Shown here in pieces: positions 6,206 to 11,279 of a stretch of 11,279 bases of DNA. Each line of letters starts with the position of its first letter. Position 1 is the first letter of the stretch. Made by a program: the position numbers and the translations under genes. The notes below the pieces were generated by a model. That model searched no databases and had not been told where the DNA came from. It worked only from the letters and a program-made list of their open reading frames with translations. This stretch comes from 630D-37 sp037447295 (lineage in GTDB: Bacteria > Chloroflexota > Anaerolineae > Anaerolineales > Villigracilaceae), in NCBI GenBank assembly GCA_037447295.1, contig JBBIGZ010000089.1, forward strand, positions 1 to 11,279. Direction: 5' to 3'.

Positions 6206-6574
6206 ATGAGCGTCCTGATTCCTTTCTTGGCCCTCGACCAAACCTGTGAACAGGTGCAAACCTGGGTCGAACAGCAACTGACCAGTATGGGCTTTCGCGT
6301 GGCGCGTACGTTCGATCTGAAAATCGCTCGTCTGGGACACCCGGAGTGTCCCTGTCCACATCACGGAACGGAGAATTGCACCTGCCAGATGGTCATCCTG
6401 CTCGTGTACCGAAAACGGGGCGATCCTGCCACGCTGGTGATTCACGGACAGGATGATAGAACCTGGTTGTCGCTGGCGACTCCAAGCGGGCCGCGCGCCA
6501 ACCGGCTCCTGGAGATGGCCATTCGACGTGCTCTCATGCCCCGCCCCCGGCTGTTTCCTCTCCCATGGAGGTGA
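6206..6574 (+). CDS. Small Cys/His-rich protein, probable metal-binding, first gene of copper operon
   Basis: A 122-residue protein that I cannot assign to a named family. The centre holds a dense cluster, HPECPCPHHGTENCTC (45-60), giving Cys48, Cys50, Cys58 and Cys60 plus His45, His52 and His53 within 16 residues. This is a plausible Cu or Zn site. A further Cys14 lies near the N-terminus. Around the cluster the sequence alternates helix (about 12-28) and strands (VILLVYRK, ATLVIHG), suggesting a small soluble alpha/beta domain. There is no signal peptide or membrane helix, so it should be cytoplasmic. The start is supported by AGGAA 7 bases upstream. Only 3 bases separate its stop from the CsoR-like gene, and CopA follows, so a role as a copper buffer, chaperone or sensor accessory is inferred from context. 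Confidence 0.75.
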   Translation: MSVLIPFLALDQTCEQVQTWVEQQLTSMGFRVARTFDLKIARLGHPECPCPHHGTENCTCQMVILLVYRKRGDPATLVIHGQDDRTWLSLATPSGPRANRLLEMAIRRALMPRPRLFPLPWR

Positions 6575-6577
6575 TGC

Positions 6578-6880
6578 ATGAAACCCGATCGACAATCTGA
6601 AATCAGCCGGCGATTGCGCTGTGCGGCGGGGCATTTGAATGCCGTAATCGAAATGATTGAGAACGGCCAACCCTGTGAGCAAGTGCTGCATCAGTTGAAC
6701 GCAGTGGAAGCGGCGCTCCACGCGGCCGGGGTGATGCTGCTCACCTGGAACGTCCGCCAAAGAGAAGCCTTGATTCTGGCCAGTCCCTCGCCTGAGCAAC
6801 GCGCCGCTGAATTGAAAAGGCTGCAATCGTTATATAAGATACTCCTGCATCCCAATCAACATGACAAGGTGATCCAATGA
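6578..6880 (+). CDS. CsoR/RcnR/FrmR-family transcriptional regulator with altered metal site
   Basis: A 100-residue all-helical protein matching the CsoR/RcnR/FrmR (DUF156) family: RRLRCAAGHLNAVIEMIENG (11-30), then PCEQVLHQLNAVEAAL (32-47). Family members are tetrameric repressors that release DNA when a ligand binds across the dimer. The first conserved ligand is present as Cys33. By spacing, the second ligand (His of the usual HLRHC motif) is Asn58 and the third (Cys) is Arg62, in LLTWNVRQRE. The classic Cu(I) Cys-His-Cys site is therefore missing. Cys15 sits where the family usually has Arg and could give an alternative dithiol site. GGAGGTG (6567-6573) is a strong ribosome binding site, and the stop overlaps CopA by 4 bases. 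It likely controls this operon, but the signal may not be copper. Confidence 0.88.
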   Translation: MKPDRQSEISRRLRCAAGHLNAVIEMIENGQPCEQVLHQLNAVEAALHAAGVMLLTWNVRQREALILASPSPEQRAAELKRLQSLYKILLHPNQHDKVIQ

Positions 6881-9468
6881 CCGAAACTCTCTCTTCATTG
6901 ACATTGCCCATCTCGGGCATGACTTGCGCTTCGTGCGTCTCGCACGTGGAGAATGCACTCAAGGAATTGCCGGGTATCTCGAACGTGACCGTCAACCTGG
7001 CGACGAACAAAGCCAGCCTCTCCTACGACCCTCAACGCGTCAAACTGGACGATATGCGGCGCGCCGTCGAAGGGGTGGGATATGCCATCACGACCGCCGA
7101 ACTGACCCTCGAGGTGCGCGGCATGACGTGTGCTTCTTGTGTTTCACATGTGGAAGGCGCGTTGAACGAATTGGATGGAGTCATTGCCTCTGTCGTGAAC
7201 CTGGGGCTGGGCACTGCCAAAGTGACATACATCCCCGGCTTGGTCTCTATTTCTGCAATGAAGCGCGCCGTGCGCGAGGTTGGCTACGAGGCGCAGGAAC
7301 GCAGCGAAGGCGCCGACGCCCTCGACCGCGAACGCCAGGCGCGCGAGGAAGAGATCAAGCGTCAGGGACGAAATTTGATCGTTGCAGGAACGATTGGCTT
7401 GATCGTCATGCTCGGCACGTTCTATGACATGCTGGGCCCGCTCAAGGCCTTCATCCCGCAATGGCTCTCGTACAAATGGGTGATCGGTTTGTTGACCACG
7501 CCGATCGTCTTCGGCCCAGGAAGACAGTTCTTCACCAACTCGTGGCGCGGACTCAAGCATGGCGTCACCGACATGAACCTGCTCTATGCGACGGGCATTG
7601 GCGCCGCATATGGCATTGCCGTGATCAACACCCTGTTCCCGAGGGCGGGCTTCGGCGGCGAGGGCGCGACCTTCTTCGAGAGCGCGGCGTTGTTGACGGC
7701 GTTCATCACCCTGGGCCGCTGGCTCGAGGCCTTGACACGCGGAAGAACATCGGAAGCGATTCGCAAATTGATGAAACTCCAGCCCAAGGTCGCGCGTGTG
7801 ATGCGAAACGGCAGGGAGGAGGAAATCCCCGCAGATGAAGTCGAATTGGGTGATATCGTCGTTGTGCGCCCCGGCGAATCCATTGCGGTGGACGGAGAGG
7901 TCATCGAAGGCTACTCCGCCGTGGATGAATCCATGTTGACGGGCGAAAGCCTGCCCGTTGAAAAGAAGGCCGGCGATGCGGTCTTTGGCGGGACGATCAA
8001 CAAGACGGGCGCGTTCAAGTTCAAGGCGACGCGGGTTGGCAAGGAGACCGCGCTGGCGCAGATTATCAAACTGGTGGAGGATGCGCAGGCCAGCAAGGCG
8101 CCGATCCAGAAACTGGCGGATTGGGTGGCGGGTCACTTCATCCTCGGCGTCCACATGCTGGCCGTGCTCGTGTTCCTCTTCTGGTTCTTCTTCGGGTACC
8201 AGTTGTTCTTCGACCCGAATTCGAGCTTCATCCTCTCACCGTATAAACTGGGCGAGATCGGTGTGTTTGGGTTCTCGCTGTTGTTGAGCGTGACTGTACT
8301 GGTCATCTCGTGTCCGTGCGCGGTGGGCTTGGCAACTCCATCAGCCATGATGGCTGGGACCGGAAAGGCCGCGGAACACGGCGTGCTTTTCAAAGGCGCG
8401 GAAGCCATCGAGAACGCGGGCAGATTGCAAACAATCGTCTTCGACAAAACCGGCACGTTGACCAAAGGCGAGCCTTCCGTGACGGATGTGATCGTCGGTG
8501 ATCGGTTGTCAATGAGTAGAGAGCAGTTGTTGAGGGTAGCGGCGATTGCGGAGAAGAATAGCGAGCACCCTCTTGGGGAAGCCATCGTGCGCAGCGCGGA
8601 AGAACGCGGCCTGGAGGTGGTCGAGCCGGAGTCGTTCCGTTCCATCCCCGGTCACGGAGTGGAGGCGAAAGCCGGGAACACGAAAATTCTGTTGGGCAAT
8701 CGCAAACTGATGCGCGAACGCAGTGTTGACTTCAGTTGGCTGGTGCCGCAGGCCGAAGCCCTGGAAGCCGATGGCAAGACGGTGATGTTTGTGGCCGTGA
8801 ATGGTCATCCCGCCGGCTTGATCGCCGTGGCCGATACGCTCAAGGAATATTCGGTCGAGGCGGTGAAGCGGTTGCATCAACTGGGACTCGAAGTCGTCAT
8901 GATCACCGGCGATAACCGTCGCACCGCCGAAGCCATTGCCCGCAAGGTGGGGATTGATCGTGTGTTGGCTGAGGTCCTGCCACAGGATAAAGCCGAGGAG
9001 ATCAAGAAACTCCAGGCGCAGGGCAGGAAAGTCGCCATGGTCGGAGATGGTGTGAACGACGCGCCCGCCCTGGCGCAGGCGGATGTCGGCATGGCCATCG
9101 GCTCGGGCACAGACGTGGCGAAAGAGACCGGGGACGTGATCCTCATCAAGGATGACATCCGCGATGTGATCGTCGCGCTCGAAACTGCCAAAGCCACCAT
9201 GCGCAAGGTCAGGCAGAATCTGTTCTGGGCGTTTGTTTACAACACGCTGGGGATTCCGCTTGGTGCGGGGCTGTTCTATCCCTTCGCCTCTGTCATCATC
9301 AGCCCTGAACTGGCAGGATTGCTGATGGCGGTCAGTTCGGTCTCGGTGACGCTCAACACGCTGTTGCTGAAAGGCTTCACGCCCTCGGTCGGGCGCGAGC
9401 ACAGACCGAAGCAGAGAAACGGGCAGGCGCAGCGGCGTCCCGCCGCGGCTTCGGCTGGGAATGATTGA
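6877..9468 (+). CDS. copA: Copper-transporting P1B-type ATPase, CopA type
   Basis: A complete 863-residue heavy-metal P-type ATPase that exports Cu(I) from the cytoplasm using ATP. Two heavy-metal-associated domains lie at about 8-72 and 77-140, each with GMTCASC (Cys17/Cys20 and Cys85/Cys88). Helices follow at about 165-183, 197-214, 235-253 and 265-281. The actuator loop carries TGES (355-358). Helices near 418-440 and 463-487 hold the CPC metal site (479-481). Catalytic features are Asp523 in DKTGT, the nucleotide-domain His-Pro pair (564-565) and GDGVNDAP (723-730). The last two helices contain Tyr-Asn (788-789) and MAVSS (817-821), which together with CPC mark the Cu(I) subgroup. A polar, basic low-complexity tail (about 838-863) is less usual. 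The 4-base overlap with the CsoR-like gene couples their translation. Confidence 0.97.
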   Translation: MTETLSSLTLPISGMTCASCVSHVENALKELPGISNVTVNLATNKASLSYDPQRVKLDDMRRAVEGVGYAITTAELTLEVRGMTCASCVSHVEGALNELDGVIASVVNLGLGTAKVTYIPGLVSISAMKRAVREVGYEAQERSEGADALDRERQAREEEIKRQGRNLIVAGTIGLIVMLGTFYDMLGPLKAFIPQWLSYKWVIGLLTTPIVFGPGRQFFTNSWRGLKHGVTDMNLLYATGIGAAYGIAVINTLFPRAGFGGEGATFFESAALLTAFITLGRWLEALTRGRTSEAIRKLMKLQPKVARVMRNGREEEIPADEVELGDIVVVRPGESIAVDGEVIEGYSAVDESMLTGESLPVEKKAGDAVFGGTINKTGAFKFKATRVGKETALAQIIKLVEDAQASKAPIQKLADWVAGHFILGVHMLAVLVFLFWFFFGYQLFFDPNSSFILSPYKLGEIGVFGFSLLLSVTVLVISCPCAVGLATPSAMMAGTGKAAEHGVLFKGAEAIENAGRLQTIVFDKTGTLTKGEPSVTDVIVGDRLSMSREQLLRVAAIAEKNSEHPLGEAIVRSAEERGLEVVEPESFRSIPGHGVEAKAGNTKILLGNRKLMRERSVDFSWLVPQAEALEADGKTVMFVAVNGHPAGLIAVADTLKEYSVEAVKRLHQLGLEVVMITGDNRRTAEAIARKVGIDRVLAEVLPQDKAEEIKKLQAQGRKVAMVGDGVNDAPALAQADVGMAIGSGTDVAKETGDVILIKDDIRDVIVALETAKATMRKVRQNLFWAFVYNTLGIPLGAGLFYPFASVIISPELAGLLMAVSSVSVTLNTLLLKGFTPSVGREHRPKQRNGQAQRRPAAASAGND

Positions 9469-9480
9469 TGGATCCTCACC

Positions 9481-10119
9481 GTGGAAGATCGAGCTACCGC
9501 TCTGACCCGCGCGCGTTACCAGCGCCTCTCGCCCATCTACGACAGAGTTGAATCGCCGCTGGAGCGGCTCTTTCGGCCCTGGAGGAGAAAGCTGTGGGAG
9601 TCGGTGCGCGGCGCCGAGGTGCTGGAGGTGGGCATCGGCACCGGAAAGAATATCGAATTTTGGCCGCTTGCTTCGAGGATCACCGCCATAGATCTGACGC
9701 CGGGAATGCTGGGTTTCGCCCGCCAACGCCTCCAGCGCCTGAACCGTGAGGCCGATCTGCGTCTGGGCGATGTGCAAGCGTTGGAATTCCCCGCTGCCGT
9801 GTTCGATGCGGTTGTGGCAACGTTCGTCTTTTGCTCCGTGCCGGACCCGATCCGGGGCTTGCGCGAGGTGGGGCGGGTTGTCCGCCCCGGCGGACAGATC
9901 CTGCTTTTGGAACACGTGCGCATCGACCGGCCCGTCATTGGATTCCTCATGGATCTTCTGACCCCGCTCAGCGTTCGATTGTCCGGAGCCAGCATTAACC
10001 GCAGGACTGTGGAAAACGTCCGTGCAGCCGGCTTACAGATCGAGCGAGTCGAGGGTCTGGACAGGATGGGGATGTTCAAGCTGATTTCCGCGCGTTCGGC
10101 AGCCAGGGCATCCACATAA
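9481..10119 (+). CDS. Class I SAM-dependent methyltransferase
   Basis: A 212-residue Rossmann-fold methyltransferase. Motif I is VLEVGIGTGKN (47-57), the acidic residue contacting the SAM ribose is Asp71 (ITAIDLTPGM), and motif II is LRLGDVQALEFP (93-104). FDAVVATFVFCSVPD (108-122) and VVRPGGQILLLEHV (133-146) match the UbiE/phospholipid-methyltransferase-like group (Methyltransf_11). The N-terminus RARYQRLSPIYDRVE also fits that group. The substrate cannot be told; a lipid or small molecule is plausible. The GTG at 9481 is the only start keeping the whole domain, since the next in-frame ATG lies inside it. The ATG at 9468 is in another frame. It begins 12 bases after copA, so it is part of the copper operon, although a direct role in copper handling is not evident. 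Confidence 0.88.
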   Translation: MEDRATALTRARYQRLSPIYDRVESPLERLFRPWRRKLWESVRGAEVLEVGIGTGKNIEFWPLASRITAIDLTPGMLGFARQRLQRLNREADLRLGDVQALEFPAAVFDAVVATFVFCSVPDPIRGLREVGRVVRPGGQILLLEHVRIDRPVIGFLMDLLTPLSVRLSGASINRRTVENVRAAGLQIERVEGLDRMGMFKLISARSAARAST

Positions 10120-10142
10120 TTTTCAAGGAGTATCTCTATGGA

Positions 10143-10367
10143 ATGGAACACGAACAAATCGAAAAGGAAGTCGCACGGAAGAGCGCGTTGATATACATTC
10201 CCATCTCCGTGGGCGCGGCGTTGCTTTTCCTGTTGGCGACCACGCTGACCGGCGATTATCCGCTGGTAGCGCGCATCGGCGGCACGGTCTGGGTGGGATT
10301 GCTCAGTCTCATCGTCTCGATGCCGATCGTCATTTCGCGGGTCAAGAAGCGATTTCGGGGAGGGTGA
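10143..10367 (+). CDS. Small two-helix membrane protein, function unknown
   Basis: A 74-residue protein: a charged N-terminus (MEHEQIEKEVARK), a helix at about 15-34, a short polar turn (TGDYP), a second helix at about 42-64, and a basic end (RVKKRFRGG). Both termini are probably cytoplasmic by the positive-inside rule. The AAGGAG ribosome binding site (10125-10130) is 12 bases from this ATG, but only 7 from another ATG at 10138 in a different frame that encodes just 17 residues. It is the first of three consecutive small membrane proteins after copA and the methyltransferase. No known family is recognised with confidence. Confidence 0.72.
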   Translation: MEHEQIEKEVARKSALIYIPISVGAALLFLLATTLTGDYPLVARIGGTVWVGLLSLIVSMPIVISRVKKRFRGG

Positions 10368-10391
10368 TAGGCGACGTGTGGAGGTGAGATC

Positions 10392-10595
10392 GTGGAACCG
10401 TTGACTGTTCTGCTCATTGTTCTCGCAGCGGGGTTCGTCCTTTTCCTGCTCGACCTGTTACTGGCAGGTGGGGCGGGCACGATGGGTATGATGCACGGCA
10501 CAGCCATGATGATGAGCAATCCCATCGGGCAAGGCATATTGCTGGTGCTCTTGCTCATTCTGGGTGTGCTTGCCTATGGTGTGTTTTTTCGATGA
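10392..10595 (+). CDS. Small membrane protein with Met-rich loop, possible copper binding
   Basis: A 67-residue protein with two hydrophobic helices (about 4-25 and 47-65) joined by a loop reading GTMGMMHGTAMMM (29-41), with six Met and one His. Such Met/His-rich clusters are typical of Cu(I)/Ag(I) sites in extracytoplasmic copper proteins. The location downstream of copA supports a role in copper sequestration or delivery at the membrane, by inference. The start is GTG, supported by a strong GGAGGTGA ribosome binding site (10380-10387) 4 bases upstream. It is followed at once by the next small membrane gene, whose ribosome binding site directly abuts this stop. Confidence 0.75.
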   Translation: MEPLTVLLIVLAAGFVLFLLDLLLAGGAGTMGMMHGTAMMMSNPIGQGILLVLLLILGVLAYGVFFR

Positions 10596-10607
10596 AAGGA
10601 GTTTGAA

Positions 10608-10874
10608 ATGAAGACAACGATCAGTTTTCGCGCATTGACCATCGCGTTGTTGATCGCGCTCGTCGTAAGTTACGTACTTTGCATCGCCGGCGATCTGCTG
10701 TTTGGCTGGACGATGTATCAGGCCTGGGCGCCTCTCCTGCCGGGCTTCACCTGGCCGCTGACGTTCGGTGGGTTCGTGATTGGTCTGGTATGGCTGACGC
10801 TGTACAGCCTGTACTTCGCGGCATTGATCGCCCTCCCTTACAACTACTTCGTTCGACGTCACTCCGCGGCATAG
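10608..10874 (+). CDS. Small membrane protein, possibly DUF5676-like
   Basis: An 88-residue protein with two clear hydrophobic segments (about 10-32 and 49-77) separated by an aromatic/Pro stretch (TMYQAWAPLLPGFTWPL), and a basic end (NYFVRRHSAA). The overall look resembles the DUF5676 group of small membrane proteins often found near metal-efflux genes, but I hold that loosely. AAGGAG (10596-10601), 6 bases before the ATG, fixes the start and directly follows the preceding stop, so the two genes are co-transcribed. No catalytic or metal-binding motif is visible. Confidence 0.75.
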   Translation: MKTTISFRALTIALLIALVVSYVLCIAGDLLFGWTMYQAWAPLLPGFTWPLTFGGFVIGLVWLTLYSLYFAALIALPYNYFVRRHSAA

Positions 10875-10878
10875 ATCG

Positions 10879-11082
10879 TTGAAGCCTACGTTTTCCCGCC
10901 GCGATTTTCTGAGGGCCTCGGGCGTGGGCCTGCTGGGATTGTTTCTGGCAGACCTGCGTCTTGAACGCGGCTTCACCACCGAGACCCCCAGGCAAGGACG
11001 CGTCACCATCAACGGCGTTGAGCTTATGAGCGAGCCGTTTTACAATGCCAAAAAGATACGCACCTTGGCCGGGTTATTGTAA
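10879..11082 (+). pseudogene. N-terminal remnant of a Tat-exported L,D-transpeptidase-like protein
   Basis: The 67-residue ORF begins at TTG 10879, 4 bases after the preceding stop, with no good ribosome binding site. It carries a twin-arginine signal, SRRDFLRASG (6-15), followed by a hydrophobic core (VGLLGLFLADL). Then comes GRVTINGVELMSEPFYNAKKIRT (40-62), which resembles the start of the mature part of Anaerolineae-type L,D-transpeptidases, where a phrase like GRVxxNxxxxYSEPxxxxKKI occurs. The catalytic YkuD domain with its His/Cys motif is absent: the frame ends after LAGLL, where the left end of an insertion sequence appears to begin. The gene is therefore interrupted. The family call rests on memory of short motifs and is moderate. 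Confidence 0.6.
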
Positions 11083-11110
11083 ACTTGTTTCTGTAAAACT
11101 GTAAGAAGGG

Positions 11111-11175
11111 TGGTAGGTCTGGTATATTCTTTCGGAAAGCTCAACTTCAGAAAGGATAGTGACCATGACCTACCA
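11111..11175. repeat. Inverted repeat flanking the transposase start codon
   Basis: TGGTAGGTC (11111-11119) and GACCTACCA (11167-11175) are a perfect 9-bp inverted pair. In the mRNA they would close a 47-base loop that contains the ribosome binding site AAAGGA (11151-11156). The start codon at 11165-11167 lies at the foot of the stem, and its G takes part in pairing. Confidence 0.5.
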
Positions 11176-11279
11176 AAGCGATTGTACCTTACCAAACGAG
11201 CTCCTGGAGCAGATTGCCGAACAGGGATTGGACTTCCTGCCCGATCTGATCCGCATCGTGGTCAATGCGGCGATGAAAG
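11165..11279 (+). CDS. IS256-family (Mutator-type) transposase, N-terminus only
   Basis: Thirty-eight codons are visible before the window ends. They read as the typical start of IS256-family transposases: MTYQ, then LPNELLEQIAEQGLDFLPDL (9-28), then IRIVVNAAMK, which normally leads into the ERxxxLGA segment. The DDE catalytic residues lie downstream, outside the window. AAAGGA at 11151-11156, 8 bases before the ATG, is the ribosome binding site. The element interrupts the L,D-transpeptidase-like gene and is the newest visible event at the right end. Confidence 0.88.
   Translation, partial: MTYQSDCTLPNELLEQIAEQGLDFLPDLIRIVVNAAMK

Larger units (their letters stand above)
11065..11279 (+). mobile_element. 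Left end of an IS256-family insertion sequence (right end outside window)
   Basis: The left boundary is approximate. The preceding coding frame loses its family character at about 11063, and the sequence then shows a terminal-repeat-like stretch containing TTGTAAAC and CTGTAAAAC, the TTGT/GTAAA style seen at IS256-type ends. A 100-base leader follows, then the transposase gene. The right inverted repeat and any target duplication lie beyond the window, so the exact end cannot be fixed. Confidence 0.75.

Noticed and set aside
7144..8154. Long minus-strand ORF of 336 codons inside copA.
   Set aside because: It is a high-GC shadow of copA, which is complete with every P-type ATPase motif; the antisense protein is His/Arg/Gln-rich with no family features.
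9432..9446. GC-rich hairpin GCGGCG/CGCCGC at the end of copA.
   Set aside because: It has only a 6-bp stem, lies inside the coding sequence and has no T tract, so it is not a convincing terminator.
8509..9915. Long minus-strand ORF of 468 codons across the copA and methyltransferase genes.
   Set aside because: It spans two genuine genes and their boundary, and its composition is typical of antisense frames.
10458..11012. Minus-strand ORF of 184 codons opposite the small membrane genes.
   Set aside because: The + strand genes there each have good ribosome binding sites and hydrophobic helices; the antisense frame is polar and lacks motifs.

Overview
The window looks like part of a chromosome from an environmental bacterium, most plausibly a Chloroflexota (Anaerolineae-like) lineage. 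This is inferred from protein character only: an Ala/Thr/Gln-rich membrane protein with repeated ATQTA motifs, a Tat-type L,D-transpeptidase start, and a receiver/kinase-like/winged-helix regulator. No rRNA, tRNA or CRISPR array is visible. By eye the left third is AT-richer and the right half clearly GC-richer, so the window reads as a mosaic of several blocks with visible joints.

Block 1 (1-3410) is a signalling operon on the + strand. It holds the C-terminal ATPase domain of a histidine kinase cut by the window edge, then a small degenerate receiver protein (314-685), then a receiver with a C-terminal membrane anchor (682-1353). It ends with a large regulator (1418-3355) made of receiver, aminoglycoside-phosphotransferase-like pseudokinase and OmpR-type winged helix. 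The first three genes overlap by 4 bases (ATGA), and a strong intrinsic terminator closes the block. This is the best candidate for an undescribed system: a kinase feeding several receivers, one membrane-bound and one joined to a dead-kinase domain and a DNA-binding domain.

Block 2 (3546-4268) is a lone membrane protein of unknown function. It faces, across a bidirectional terminator, a minus-strand fragment (4434-5657 and slightly beyond) of a DUF499 ATPase, a family linked to anti-phage islands. The fragment has lost its N-terminal half. At about 5680-5690 it abuts the 3' end of a CcdA/DsbD-like membrane gene that has lost its 5' end, so a recombination joint lies there.

Block 3 (6206-10874) is a copper-handling operon on the + strand. 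It has a Cys/His-rich small protein, a CsoR-like regulator missing two of the three usual copper ligands, a complete CopA-type Cu(I) P-type ATPase with two heavy-metal-binding domains, and a class I methyltransferase. Three small two-helix membrane proteins follow, one with a Met-rich loop.

Block 4 (10879-11279) starts with a Tat-signal L,D-transpeptidase-like gene. It is cut short where the left end of an IS256-family insertion sequence begins, and the transposase runs off the right edge. Spacing is tight throughout. The only gaps over 100 bases are 3356-3545, 4269-4433 and 6026-6205; they hold terminators, a promoter candidate and small inverted repeats.
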